From contig VWZF01001684.1 in the NCBI GenBank assembly GCA_013396755.1, forward strand, positions 947,720 to 1,011,719: a stretch of DNA of 64,000 nucleotides, written 5' to 3'. Below, in pieces: positions 1 to 13,560 of this stretch (position 1 is the first letter of the stretch; each line of letters begins with the position of its first letter). Made by a program: the position numbers and the translations under genes. The DNA is from Sclerurus mexicanus. Its lineage: Eukaryota; Chordata; Aves; Passeriformes; Furnariidae. Under the pieces are notes generated by a model. That model did no database searches. It saw only the letters and a program-made list of their open reading frames with translations, and had not been told where the DNA came from.

Positions 1-62
1 CTGTGGGATGAGGGGCTGTGGGTTGAGGGGGTCAGAGGGCTGTGGGTCTGTGGGATGAGGGG
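1..62. repeat. G-rich degenerate tandem repeat (minisatellite edge)
   Basis: The first 62 bases are imperfect copies of a ~15-bp unit, ctgtgggatgagggg, with variants such as ctgtgggttgaggggg and a truncated ctgtgggt. The array is cut by the window edge, so its true length is unknown. Its G-richness on the + strand gives several runs of four or more G, which could in principle form quadruplex structure. The repeat pattern is directly visible; any function is unknown. Confidence 0.7.
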
Positions 63-330
63 CCGGGGCAGGCGGGTGCCATGTCCCTCCCTGAGGGCTG
101 TTTGCCCACAGAGCCGCCCGGCGGGACAAGGGCGCCCACCGCTCTCCGGTGTGTTTTCACCTGCTGTAGTCTCAGCAGCTGTCCTGCTTAAACCACTGCT
201 TCTGGATGTGAAGAGAGACCTTGGCAGTGGTCAGTAAATCCCAGTGCTGCGCTTGCTGTGGTTTGTGGGGTTCCCAGTAGAGCGCGGCTCCGGGGATTTG
301 TCGCTCGGCGGATCAAACAGCTCTGAGGGC
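63..330. promoter_or_regulatory. CpG-enriched block at the left edge, gene-proximal candidate
   Basis: About 17 CpG dinucleotides occur here (clusters near 115-150 and 280-310), against very few in the next 10 kb. That is what one sees near avian gene ends or promoters. An acceptor-like site (tttgcccacag, ending at 111) precedes a short open stretch running to a TAA at 235-237, so a terminal exon of a gene lying to the left is conceivable. The ~40 residues are Leu/Val/Pro-rich and I do not recognise them. An aataaa occurs near 700, but it is too common a hexamer to settle the matter. The CpG enrichment is seen; the gene link is inference. Confidence 0.3.
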
Positions 331-2889
331 ACGGCAGATTTGGGGTGAGGGGAGAACTCCACTGTGTCCATCTTGCTGAAATGAGCTTCGGGTTCAGTAC
401 ATTAGCGTGCTAATAAGGGAGCCTTGTGTTCCCACACTGCTCTTACAGGCGTTCTCACACTGCTGACCTGACCTCTTTAATCCTGGCTTTCCTGAAGGAA
501 AAGCTGATCCATCAGGCCTCCTGTACCTAAAGTGGGATAAAAAGAAGCGACAGACCTGTTTCAACACTGTTGTTTCTCAGATACCTCAAGCAGCCCTTTT
601 ATTTTTGTATTCATCGCTTATTTCCCTGGAAAGGAAAAAAAGGAAAAAACCCTCTAGATGTAAGGGCTCAAATCACTGAAGATGAGAAGCAGCAAAAGGA
701 AATAAAGAGGTCAAACACCTAAGTTAGCTTATGATTAAAAAGAAATTAGTGGGGCTATTTTTAATTTGTTTAAACATATTACTTTCTATTAAAAAGGTCT
801 TTATATTTCACTAAGTATGAGATGAAGTGTGTCACCAGAGAAAGATTTTTCAGTTTTAGTATCTTTTCTCTTAAAAAATTAGAAGTCCAGCACCACTGAA
901 GTCACCAACGTGAAGCCAGCAGGAATGGCAGCAGCGTGGGACTTTTCCTGTACAATGCACCCCGGTGCCTTCCAGCCAGGCCAGTTTGCAAGAATTCAGG
1001 GCAGAAAGATCCAAGCTGTGCGTAACAGGTATGCTGTGGGTGGGTCTGTGGTACCACATAGCCCCCCAAATACTCAGCCTCAGAATGCTGTGCAGCCTTG
1101 AGAACCAAAACCCTGCATCTCTGCACTCAGAGCCATCCCAGGGTGTTGGGTCCCACCCTGTGGAACTGCGGGGAGCCCTCTTGGGAGGCTGAAGTGCATC
1201 TCCTATCTGAGTTTAGCTGCCAGAGCTTACGTCTTTTTTTGTTAAATCTGCTAGACTATGGGTATTTTCAGGCTGCAGCTGACAGAAATTAGAAAGGATA
1301 GTTGTAAACAAAGTTTTGTAATGCCAGAAGTCTATGACGGAGCTTTTTTAATCAGTGCACAAGCTGAGCAGTGATCTGACTGTTCTAAGGCTTTCCATGA
1401 GACTGCTTGTTCTTCCATTTTTCTTTTCTTTGTTTTTTTGTAAAATGAAGTTCCTTAAGAGTCAATATAGCAATTGGGTGAGTCTCTGCAAACCCGAGGG
1501 GGAAATCCACCATAATGTTTTAAAAAAAAGTAACAAAACATTTGGTTAGGAACTTGTCACAAAACTCCAAAACAATTCAGACACCCTCAGCTTCTTGTTT
1601 TGTTCCCAGCTGGAAAGCCAAGCCAGAGTCACTGAACATTTCACCAAGTCTTGCTAACCTTCTGAGCTGAGTTGTGAGAAATTGTTCTTGACATCACATG
1701 AGCTGGGCCACAAGGCAGGACTAATGTGATATTTGCTGTCGAAGGTTTCCTAGGAAACATGCTACTTAGAGCACTCAGCCCTCCCTGCCACCCTTCCCGC
1801 ATCCTCCGGCTTCACCCGCTCCCACAGGTTTTGCAGAGGGCAGCGATGTCCCCTCTGACCTCCGGGCACCCTCAGCACAGACCTTCCCAGCTGGGCAGAG
1901 AGGGGCTGTGGAGATTTTGAAGCTCACCCATCTAATGGCCCTTTTTTCTCTGATTTATCCCTTACCTTCTTTACCCCCACCCCCCAGCACTGCAATGGGA
2001 GAAGTGAGAGAAACTAAGCTACTCTGCAAGACTGGAGATGGAGAGAAGGAAGTTTGAGCCTTCCCAGGGATCTTAAACTTTCTTTCCAAAGGAGAACTGG
2101 TGGAAAAAGGTTAGGAAAATCAGCAGATAACTTGCAACTTAACTTGCCACAGGGTTCCTCATATTTTCCCTCAGTTTGCAATGCAGTAGGTGTTATGGTA
2201 CACAACCTCTGGGGATTTTTCTGTGCAATGGAGTTCCCAAATTCATTCCCGTAACTTCACCTGGCACCTGTAGGTGCTGTCCTTGACACCAGACCCACAT
2301 CACTGATTCCTGTCACTCAGGCCAAACCTTTCAGCTTGGCCATTTGGAGCAGCAGGATAGTTCCCACTGAGGATGAGATGAATGGAGTCGGTTCACACAT
2401 GTTAACCAAATGCAAATCCTTAGATGGAAACTCATGGTCAGCTTTTTCCAATGCTATTTTCAGAACTTCCACAAAAGACCGTGCTGTGATTATATGTATT
2501 CATGATATGTATATCATGTATTCAGCTCAAACAATATTTGAATGATGCATTTAGAATTCTTCCTAAAAAAGGACCATGCTTCTGTAAACTGCACCATATT
2601 GGTAAAAGAGGGGAAAAAATCTAGCTTGCTTTTCCTTTCTTCCTCTCTTTCTTTTTAATATATCATTTCATAAGGCTGTTAGAATTGGTGTTAATGCTAC
2701 ATTACACACAGACACACTTCTACATAATCATATGCATTTGCCTGTATTCCATACATAAACAGCCCTATGGAATCCCGACTCTTCATTGTTAAGTTTGTCT
2801 CCATTTATTTCAAAGCAGAGAAGCTCTGGGTGTCAAATAGTTGCTTTTTTCGCCCTCTTTCACTGGGCTTTACAGCAAATACAGGAAAA
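331..2889. other. Non-coding DNA, no gene recognised
   Basis: AT-rich sequence with only short ORFs (under 75 codons) in all frames and no conserved domain. One short perfect inverted repeat is present: catgatat at 2501-2508 and atatcatg at 2511-2518. One octamer ATGCAAAT occurs at 2410-2417. Nothing else stands out. Confidence 0.6.
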
Positions 2890-3060
2890 AAAAAAGCATT
2901 GGGAGTTTTGTGGGTTGGGTGGGGTTTTTTTTGTTTTGGTTTGGGGTTTTTTTGTTTGTTTTGTTGTTACTGGTTTTCCTTGGGTTTTTTGTTTGTGGTG
3001 GTGGTGGTTAGTTGCTGGTTTCTTTGTATGTTTTATTTTATTTTGGTTTTCCTACCTGGC
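2890..3060. repeat. G/T-rich low-complexity tract
   Basis: The + strand is composed almost wholly of G and T here, with runs such as ggggtttttttt, ttttggttttgg-like blocks and a (GGT)4 at about 2997-3008. The two overlapping open frames (100 and 123 codons) are Phe/Gly/Trp/Val-rich by-products of this composition, not genes. The tract may be the decayed tail of a retroelement, but no body of one is attached. Confidence 0.75.
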
Positions 3061-6000
3061 CATTTATAACTACCTATTTTCCCTCATATCTCCTCCACTG
3101 ATAAAACCCCATTTTTTTGACTCTGTCATTAAGTGTCCTTCACATTGCCAATATTGATTTCCCCAACCCCTTGAAGGCCAAGAGTGTCACCTCCATGATG
3201 CTCCCTGAAGCCACTGACTTGGAAAACAGCAGTGCTAAGGTTGCTTTTGCCAGACATTGGTTTCCCACATGGTAGGCAAGAAGACAAGTAGCCTTAAGTC
3301 ACTGGACTGATTAATTTCTCTCTGTGATGCCATTCGCTTCACCTTACCATGTTTGTGTAGTGAAGCTGTTTGGCCAACATGCCCTATGGGCCTTGTCTTA
3401 GTAATGAAAGTGCAGAGGGTGGAAAAGAAATTCCATTCTGGATCACTTAGCTCTATCTTCAGTTTCTGGTGGCATCCAAAAGATTGGGCTGGCTCTTGGG
3501 CTGGATTTTCAGTGTGCTTTCAGAAGAGCAGCATCTCCTAGGCCCTGCAAAGCCAGTGGGACTTCACCTGTATAAATCTGGGCAGAACTGGGGTCTTTGT
3601 GGCCAGAGAAGGAACACCAGTAATACTTTTCTCTTTCTGTTTACCTCCAGAGAAGTTTCTTCAAGCATTAAGACCGTAATGTCAGCCAGCTTCAGAGAAA
3701 CAGCGTCAGATTCCCTGAGAATCAGCATGCAAGTCTCAGGTCTGTACCAATCTCTTAGATCAGCATGTTTCATTGTAGAGCCAGGATTTCTTTGCATGGA
3801 ATCGTGATGGTGGATTTGCAAATCAGCTTCTAGCTGTGAGATACCATAATGAAAACACATTGCTCATGGAAGGCAGAACTTTTCTAAATTATGACAGAAT
3901 ACCCAACACATAAGATTCTGGTGGGCCACCCAGACAATTTGTTGATTTCAAAGCACTTTCAGAATGTCAGTCCTTGTGGCCCCATGTATAATATATGTCA
4001 GGGGCTATTGTTAAACCCCACTGCCAGCTGGGGAAGGGAGGAAAGGAGATTACAAAACCACAACTTGAGTTATTGTTGGAAGAGGGCTGGAACTTGGGAT
4101 TTCCTGGGCAGATTACCACCCTTCACTTCTCCCTCAGTTGGTATAATTAGCAGTGTCCTGGATCTCTCTTATTCCCATGCAAGAACGCATCTGAATGTAT
4201 TTTTCTTTGAAATTGTCCATCATGGGGTCATTTCTGTTGTGCAGTTCTGTCTGTTAATGATCTCTTGTCTGCAGTGAAATCCGTACTAGTACACTGTAAA
4301 TCACGAAGAAATGTAAAGGCATCCGTTTGTGACTACTGATTTAATCTCTCTGGATTTCTGGAACTGGCTACCTGTAAAACTTTGGGATTAAAAATCCCAA
4401 TCCTTTGTGTCTCTTTAATATTTTTGTTCTTGGCTGGTAGTCACTCAGATGGATGTCTTACATCCTTGAGATGAACTTAGTGCAGTCCTCATTGACCTAG
4501 CAAGCCGTTTTCCCCCTGATGACAAGCTGGGATCACATTTTGTAATGACTGCTGCAAGATTGTCTTGTTAGGGAAAGGGCTAAGGTGGGATCGTCTTTAA
4601 TGACAATGAAAGCACCTCATAAAACCTGATTCCTTGGTTTTACAGGCATGGCTCTAGAATTTCAGCCGGTGCAGACTTAGTAAATCAGTCAGTCAAAAAT
4701 TATATCAGTTGAAGTATAATGTTCATGGCAGTCCAAAAACCTGAACATGTAGGTGATTTGGAGGGCATTTTGTTAACTCTTTAATTGGTCATTTGAGTGC
4801 TGGAGGCAGTAGCTAATTGCCTGTAGGTCAGAGTAGTCCTAGAGCTTAGGTAAATGTATATTGTCATATGTCACATTTTCATATGGCTCCTTTGCACAGG
4901 TTGGTAAAAATGATTGCTGCATAATTAAAATTAAGACAAGGTGGGAAAAGTGATTCAATTAAACCCCTGAAGCCATTGCACAAATTATCTGAAGTACCAA
5001 AAACTAATGAATAGTTAAAACTAGTTTTATCTTTTTACTCTTCATTCTTGAATCCCGAGGGTGTCGAAATGGGGACTGGAGTCTCTCTCAAAGTTCTCAG
5101 AGGTGAGTTTTTGGGTGGGCAGTGCAAGTATGAGTCAGCGCAGAGGAATCCAGGCCTTTTAAAATACCAGCACACAGGAACTTTGTTACCTAGTTGTTTT
5201 GAATTGAAAATAACCAGACCTTACGCACAAGAGACCTTTTGGTTTCTCCACCAGCCCAGAATTATTTTGAAAACATCTGCAATATTTCACTCTGCATGCA
5301 ACAGGTATTATATACCAGGGAGGGTGATGACAGTAAAAATAAATGAGATATGTTGTAACCAAAACATCCCAAGTTTTACATCATACATTTCACAACCTTA
5401 GCAAGCATCCTGTGCTTTGACTTGAAGGCTGAAGGCATGTGGTAGTTTTACAAATGTCCATTAGTATTAACAAATATGTTCCATTATTAGACAGCGTGCC
5501 ACTGCCCCAACCTCCCGGTGCAAGAGGTGAGTTAATATGGCTTATAAAATACAGGAGTGCTGCAGGCACAAGCTATGGAAATCAGAGCCCTGGCTAAGCA
5601 GGAGGTCTCATTACATTTCGTGGGGCAACTTACTAGGGGCCTGAACGGGAGCACAAAAGCTGCCTCCCAGCTTAGGCTTTTTATGGTTCCTGTCCTTCCC
5701 CACAGCAATACAACTTTAGGAGGTTTAGAGCAACAAGGTCTGCACTTTTGGATACTGGCAGGGTGCTAATCCCGGCTGCATTTAAGACGAAAAAATTAAG
5801 ATATGTATGTTTGCAACGTCCCTGCGCTTTTTAACAGAACTTTTTAGTGGCTGAAAGTAGCGGGACACTCAGAGTTGTGCTCTTCCACAGTTGGGTTTGT
5901 TTTTCTTTTTGCATGGCTCTTTGCTGCTAGCTGTAAACCTCCATTTCTGGGAAACAGAGTGTTTCTTGGCCAGGTTTGCCAGGACTGTGAGTGTCTGCAC

Positions 6001-9000
6001 AGAGAGGACACGATACATGGAAACTGGATAAAACAGCACACCTCACAAGGAAATAAAAAAGTCTTGTTGCTCTTCATTAGAACAGATACTGGCCTGGAAG
6101 GTGTTCAAAATATGCCCTAGTGGAGGTGTCTGTAGACATTTCCCCTTGCAGGGGTGGTGTAGATTTATATTATAAATGAGAACACTTTTTATGCTTCCGT
6201 CTCTTTGCAAGTTCTTCTTGTGCGGCATTTGAAAGTAACAGTTAAAAAACCTATTCTGGTGCCTATCCAAACTTAATCAGAAACCTTAAATAGAACTAAT
6301 TTATTATCATAGTTAGCATGTTCATCTAAGTACTGGCTTTATCAAGCCAAAAAAAAATCCCTGCTGAGGACCAGGGTGATTCAGGGAATAGTAGGTTATG
6401 GAAACATGATGATCTCATCTAGGTGAGTCCTTCATTAATGGGTAAAGCTTCTATAGGTAGAAAAAATAAACCTTCCTAAAGATTTCTGTGGATCCAAACC
6501 CCAAGAGATGAGAGCAGAGTGGAGAAGAAGGAGAAAACTGGAGCATAGGAGGTGTTCAAATCATGTGAGCCCTCAGCTTTCCCATGCTTCCTAGTGGAAA
6601 AGCAAACAGGCAGACCTTGTCAGGAGTGTCCTAAAAAGTCAGAATTGTGAGTGGACACGTTGCAGTCTCCCCCAAAAATATTTTCTTCAGCCTTTTTTGG
6701 TGTGTGTTCAGCCTAGACTGCTGGTAATCAGAGGCAAAATTTCCACTGCCTGTGATTCAAGAAAAACACTGCTCATGTGATTAAATGGAGTGGTTTTCTG
6801 TAGCCTTTTCTGTATAGTCTTGGCTTGAGACCACCCAAACGCCAGGTAAAGTATTAAAGTGGGACAAGTCGAGGTTTTCCTTCCATTCCAAGGCAGAAGC
6901 AACAGGCTGCACTTGCTTTTGAGAGTGCAGATTGGAGTTTTCAGGAGGCTACCACCAAAAAACAGCTTATGGTATGGGCTGTTGTGGGTTGCACCAAGAG
7001 AGCACTGAAATTCCTGATCTGTGTGTAGGAATGTGAAAATGACCCAGGAGTGTTTCAGATGCCTTTGTGGATTTCATGTATATGTATAGTATTGTATTGC
7101 ATTTATAGAGATGTATATGGCAATACCATATAGGACTAATATGGGGCATAAGAGTTGGTAAAAGACATTATGTGATATCACACAATTTTTCCTCTGTGTA
7201 TAGAGAGCAATTCAAGGTCATGGCACCAAATTCATCTTTCAAAAGTGCCTCATTTCACTGACTATGGAAGACTTGGACCAGTGTCCCATATTTACTATAA
7301 AAATACACATTTAAAGATATTTTTAAAAATCTCCAACAGTATTTTGATCTGTTAGTGTAGACCTTTTCAAAGAAAAATACAAGCTATTGCCACCAGCCCA
7401 GTCCATTCCTAAGTCAGACCCTGCAAATAGCAAGTGTACACAAAGAGTTTAAAATCTGGATGGAGGATGCAGCCAGGGTTGCTGGTGGAGGAGCCAGAAG
7501 CACAACCCTGCCTGCTGGGCTTTGTGAAGAAGATCTACACAATCAAAGCTGTGGAAGGTAAAGGATTGCACTAGGGCTTTGGGAAAACTCTATGAGAAGC
7601 CTCTGGAATTACAAAGACAGTGAGAAAGGCTTTCCATAGGCTCTCTGGAAATGTCCTGTGAGTCACTGGTGGGTTCCCCTGGGAACTGAATGAGGCAGCA
7701 GGAAGATGGTAATGGCCTATTAAACTTGATGGGATGTGCTTTGGTGGTGGGTGGTGGGACCATGGCATTTCCAAGTGTTTTCATGAGCGAGCAGCAGAAG
7801 GACGTGCACGTTGTGCTTCCTTTGGGGTACATTTTCCATGCAGTGAGGTAGGAGTGTGAAGGCGGCTGCCTTCTCCCAGAGAGCCTGGAAGCACTGAATT
7901 TCCCTCCGGACTTGCACTCCTCTTGATATGCATCAGTAGTTTAATGGTATTCTCTTGTAAAGAGGAGGTTTTAAAAGGTGTTTTTAATAAATGAGACAAA
8001 CTTAAACCTCATTACCACTGAGTCTGGGGACCCACCATCCTTGTGTTATCTCAGGGAGGCACAGCCCCTGCTCACAATTGTGCAGGGACCAAAACCGTAG
8101 ACTGTTTGAAGCAACAGTTCTTGTATCAGCCCTCCCAAAAGGCAGGGATATGAGATATTCCTCTGGCAGTGTGGTTGCCCAGGGATGCATCTGGAACGGA
8201 AGGTCTGCTTTGCCATGAGTAGAGCTATTACAGTGATGTTCCAGCTTTTCCAAGAGGATAATGTTCTTTGGGTGTTCCCACCTTACACATAAGATGACAA
8301 CATGGCTGAAAAGACCCTGCTGGATGCCCAGAAAGGGACAAAGTTAGTAATGATCAGTGTGCAAAGAAAGATTAGACATGAATAGAATTGGATTGATTGC
8401 TTTAGACAGCGTTATGACCTCTGTTTTCCTTCCTAAAATTTTTTGTGGGTTCCTTTTTAGTAAAATAAATCACAGCTCACAAGAGAGCACTATGCAGACC
8501 TCTTGCAATATCACGGTGTTTTTGGTGGCTCTTGATAACCCAAAGGATGGAGGCTAGCATATATCATGGGTGGAGTCAGGAATAATGTGCATCTTTGTGT
8601 CTTTTGACATATGACAGATTTCCTCAGTCAGATGCAGGCCAGGCTGAATTTACCCACCTTGGCCTGGATATTACCCATGTGGCTAAAATTGCCAGTCCAT
8701 TTACCCTGGAAATTATTACAGTGGTGCACTGCCAAATGCACAGTTGCATTGTTCCTCTGCTTCATGCTGTTGGGTGTTAAATGTACCTCTGAGCCTTAAG
8801 CAAGTCTAGATTGAGTGGTTTTTGTTTACAAGAAATTATTGGGGGGGGGACAGGAATCCTTTAGTGCTCTTTTAAACTCTACCAAGACCTTTGTCATTTA
8901 CTTCTAGCTTAGGTAGTTATGACTTAAAGGAGAAGAAGGAAGTAAAAAGGCTTATGTAAGAGTTCAGATGATGGATCACTTGAATTTATAGTGGGAAATC

Positions 9001-9055
9001 TGCTTTAGGCTAGAGTAGGAGCTAGAGTGGGAGCTGGAGAATTCCAGAATTTTCT
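3061..9055. other. Non-coding DNA, no gene recognised
   Basis: About 6 kb with no ORF above 128 codons and no recognisable protein, RNA gene or transposon. A G9 homopolymer lies at 8841-8849. One acceptor-like pyrimidine tract ending in cag lies near 3650 but has no convincing partner donor. Composition is ordinary avian intergenic or intronic DNA. Confidence 0.6.
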
Positions 9056-9078
9056 ACACACACACACACACACACACA
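9056..9078. repeat. (AC)n microsatellite
   Basis: An uninterrupted AC dinucleotide run of 23 bases (about 11.5 units). It is long enough to be length-polymorphic between individuals. No function can be inferred. Confidence 0.95.
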
Positions 9079-12000
9079 GAGATCAGTGACTAACCCAAGC
9101 TTGTGAGCCATAAAATGAGCAAACTGTTGAGATCTTAGATAGGTGCTGATGGTAAGTCTCCTGGTGATGTGGAGATGAAGGTTCTCTCCTATCCATATCT
9201 ACAGCAACAACTGTTTGCTTGGAAATACATAGAGAGAGACTTTGCTATGCTAAAAATACCTTAGTGCTGGGACTGTCATGGCTGGGAATTGTGTGAGTCC
9301 CTCTTTAAAGGATGAACATGCTCAGGTAGCCCTGAAGAGCAGACATTTGGGACATCTTACCTTCTAGAAAGTTGACAGGATCTGCATGCTTAAGAGGCAT
9401 CCCAAGCTGGGGAGATGTCTGTTTTCCAATTAGCTCTCATCTAAGGAACAGACTTAAAAGAATCAGCCCTCTATTAGGAAAATTAACTGCAAATGACAAA
9501 TTCTTCACAGTTGTTCCCAGAGCACAGAGATTCTTTCTGTTAGGGTCACCCATTCTGCAATAAAAGTTTCCTGGCAATTCCATGAGGAGATAGTCTGATG
9601 TCTCCGTGGGGAAAGGTTTATCTCTCTAAGCAATTCTTCCTTTGGGTAGGATAAGGAAAGCAATTGCAAGGATTAAAGAGTAACAGCTCTCCTGAAGGAA
9701 GCAGGATAGCAGCCCTCTCTGGGAACCAGCACTGCCCATCAGGGAGAAACTCTCTTCTCCTCAAACACACCACACATTTCACTGTGCCCTTGCAAGGCAA
9801 AGGGTGAGCATAATACAAACCTGCATCTTAGTTAATAAAACCTGAACACAGAGAAGAAATATTATGTCCTTCCTTGTTTGTTTTGTGGAAGAGAACCGAG
9901 GCTTGCTGGCACCAAGAGAACTCTTTTTTTCTTTCTGGCTTTCACTGCCATTTTTCCTCTGTGGAAAGAGGGAGACATTCTGGCTGTAGTTGCATCTGTT
10001 TTCACTATTACCAAGAAAAAAACTCCCATTTTCCAAATGAACTTAAGGTCCAAGGGCCAGTGCAGTTTCCTTCAATAATTCCTGAATCTTTCTCACATGA
10101 TCAGCTCTTGTTGTGATGAGCGTGAGAAGGAAACCAGGAAGGGCAGTGCAGCTTTCCATAGCAAGACCTTTAAGGCTCTTTCCTGAAATTCTCACAAATT
10201 TGGGGCAAGGTTTATTACAAGGTTGAATTACAATTACATGACTCTAGATGACTGGTCTGTTCCATGCTGCTTGCTCCTGAAGCCTGAAAGGCTCTCTGTT
10301 AAGTGTAAGCCTGGTGGTAGCTTGCAGACCAAAATAATAATCCCACTGCTCTCGTGCATGGATTCACCCTCGGCTCATGGCAGTCGACAGTCAGGGTGCG
10401 TGTGGCCCAGGCTGTTTGATACACTGCAAACGGTACATGAAGTACAATGTGCCTTTTCACCCCAGTTTCTTCCTCCCCGCTTTCTTCCATTTCCCAGCGC
10501 AACACCGATTTTTTGGCCTCCTTTTCCTCTCCATCTGGCATTTGCCTGCTTCCTCTTTCCTTGGAACCCACAAGTGTTTGCTGCTGCTGTGGGCCCCGGG
10601 TGGTGTTTGATAAACAGGGGCTAATCTTGAAGGAGCACATCCGCTCTGCTGGCCATGCAGGAGGAAGTGGTGGTTTCCCTCGGAGCACCGTGGCACGATC
10701 CCCTCTGGCAGCAACGCCCCAGTGCCCATCTCCCCCTTCCACCCTTGTCCTGATCCAGAGGGAGCCCTGGCCATGGGGACAGAGAGGTCCCTGCTGAAAA
10801 AGGGTGATTAGATTCAGTTTAAAAGGAAAAATGTGTCAGATCAGATGGATTAGACAGAATATAGATTGATTATTCTTCTTTTTTTTTACTTGAGTAACTT
10901 GAATTTTTAATAGTAAACTGAATTGTTAATAATTCTAATAATATGATTTTTAATTTGTTGGGTTCGGCTGGCCAGAGGTAAATATCTACAATTTGAGCAA
11001 CACTGCTTTGTTCCAGCTGGACACTTGGTATTGTTTATTTTTAGAATGAAGGGCTGTACACACTCTTCCAGCCCGAAAGTGAGTGTTCTTTCTAAAATTT
11101 TCTTTCTAGGAGTGAACACCCCCATAATAGTCATCGCTGAACTGTTTGCAGTAGACAAACACAAAAGGGCTGCAAATGCAGCCAGAGACAGAAATCGAAA
11201 GAAAGATTCTCAAAAATGTTTGGCACTGTTTGCTCACCTTTGCAATATACATCCTGCTCCTCTTCTTAAAATACTTCATTTTTTTAGTGTAGCTGGGTGA
11301 GCTGGTATTTCTTCTGCTCAAGCTGTCTCTAAACTTATATTTCCAACAGTGGCAGCAGATTATGAGACGATACTTATAGAAATGACATTATATCATTCTT
11401 TAAAATACCCACCCTGAAAGGCAAAATCTGCAGAAATTATAGGACTAAGAGGCCTCCTTTGAGAGGCAGAAACTATTTTAACTCGTTATTTTTAGAGCTC
11501 TGCAAATCACATATTTTTCTCTTCACTAGCAATTCAAAAAAAAAAAATGAAAATCGTAATAAGTTTAAAAAAAAGAATCCTTCACAACTTTTTTTTCTGT
11601 AAAATGGAAAGTTGAAATATGTCATTTGTGGGCAAATGATATGCTTCACTTTAATTTCACCATTTTTTAATTTTTTTTTTAGTTCCTTTTCTTAGGTAAA
11701 GATTAAACACAGAATGGTTTATTGTGGGCAGGCTGGGATGGGGGTCCTTGGCCAGGACATCTGTCCTGGAGCATGAACAGTGACATGGACACACGGACAA
11801 CTAAAGGTGTCCTTAGTGGGCTGATCCATGTGCCTGCGTGTCTGTGGACCTTGCTTCCACCTCCACCACGTGCCACAAATTGTGCAAGATTAAAGGAAGA
11901 GATTTTACCTGGAATATTTCAGAGGAATAACTGATACCTCCCATGATTGCTCGCATTATCCTCAGTTTCTTGAATTAGCCTATTAAGCCATTTGCCAGGG

Positions 12001-12939
12001 ATGGGAGGTGCCGTGCCAAGCTGTGTGGGGAGTCCCAGTGTGCCCCGGGGAGCTGGTGGGTCCCCCACCTATGGAGCACCCCATGGATGCTGCCCTCCCT
12101 CCCGTCCTTCCTGGTGCTCTGCCCACCAGCGTGTGGGTGAGTCATGGCAACAGCTCTTTCCACTGAGGAGACGGTGCTGTAAACGGAGCAAACAGCTTTG
12201 AAAGTTCCTGGTATTAAGGAAGGCTCAGCACTGATTTCATTTGTATGGAAAGGATTTTGAAGAGGGTCCTGATTGGTAATAATCAGCCACTAGAAACTGA
12301 TGCAGTAGGGAAGAGGTGGGTGAAAAAAGAGAGTAATAGTGGTGCAATAATTCCATGTAGATCGGGGAGAAACTGACATTCAGTATAGCACAAAAGAAAA
12401 CTTGTCAGGATTTGCTTTGGCTAATGCAGGATTTGTAAACAGGAATACACCTCACTAGAGGCAGGTCTAGCAAAAATAAAAGGTTTGGGGCAAGGAATGA
12501 AGTTGTTTGCACTGTGAAGCAGAGGGACAGGAGATCTGGAGAAGGTTAGATGGTCAGTGGGGATCGATAAGATATTCTGGAAGAAGAATTATGTTTCATG
12601 GGTGTCCCACAGGCAACCAGTTCAGTGAGGTACCCCAGGATCTCACACAGGGAGATCCCACTCGTGGTCTTGTGATCTCACACTCATGGGGCAGTGTCAG
12701 AGAGCGCCTTCACTTGCCAGGCACTCCGCTCACAAGCAGATGTCCCAGAAAATACAGTCCGGTGCTTTTTGCCACTCAGGAAAGCACTGTTTCAGAATTC
12801 ATTGTCAAGAAAGAACAGTAATGCTTCTATTTCCTTTATACTTTCTTCTTTTTTAATGAGAAAATATCTCAGTGGGAGAAACTTGTTTTTCAGACATCTC
12901 CCTTCCAAAACTTTTTCCTCAGAGTGATTCAGCCTGCAA
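9079..12939. other. Non-coding DNA, no gene recognised
   Basis: ORFs up to 147 codons occur on both strands around 10.2-10.8 kb, overlapping each other in several frames, as expected where GC content rises locally; none has a recognisable domain. From about 10.88 kb to 11.7 kb the sequence becomes AT-rich with A/T homopolymers. A small inverted repeat with arms ggctgca/tgcagcc sits near 11170-11185. Confidence 0.55.
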
Positions 12940-13560
12940 TTTAAGAGTTTTTGTTTAATTACATTTTTAAACTTCCCGCCCTTAATTACTCTAATTTTTT
13001 TTTATTAATACCTAAATATGCTACTATTTGGGGCACAAACACACAGAGATTACAATTAACAGAATAATTACACTCTTTTTGTCAGTGTAACCTCATGGTA
13101 CAGAAAGTATTACAAATCCATTTTAAAACATATTAAATGTTCATATTAATGAGGATAATAGAGAACAAGTACCAGCAAACTAAATATTGTTAATGATTTT
13201 GAGCTATTAAATTCATTACCATTTCCTTTCATAATAAAGTGGTTACTTGCTAATTAGACCTTTTTTAACTCAACATTATTGAATTCATTACATTGTGTGC
13301 AGTTAACCCTTAAATACCTGCCTGGGTATACAGATGCAATTAAAAAATAATTCCAAGAGCATATGAAGCCGCTATGCCGTTCACAATCCCGCTTGTATTT
13401 TTGACAGTAGCTCCATGTACTTTTCTCCTGGTACATTTTCTTGACACATCATGCCTAGCAGCTTCTTAGCTGTCACAGCAGCTCCAGCAAGGCGCACGAT
13501 GGAAACATGCTGTATTCATTTCATTTAATAGCGTTTAATGTTAACACTAAAGTAGAACCC
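12940..13560. promoter_or_regulatory. AT-rich homeodomain-site-dense block, possible conserved non-coding element
   Basis: About 600 bases rich in TAAT/ATTA cores (for example taattac, ttaattac, gctaattag, cattaatgag-like motifs) with little homopolymer or repeat content outside one T run near 13000. There is no ORF of note. Many vertebrate developmental enhancers have this texture, but AT-rich neutral DNA can resemble it, so this is an inference from motif density, not from alignment. Confidence 0.3.

Noticed and set aside
2767..3157. Hydrophobic ORFs of 100 and 123 codons that look like membrane proteins
   Set aside because: The Phe/Gly/Val/Trp-rich sequence is simply the translation of a G/T-rich low-complexity tract.
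10223..10797. Overlapping ORFs of 105-147 codons on both strands
   Set aside because: Multiple simultaneous open frames on both strands indicate composition, not coding.
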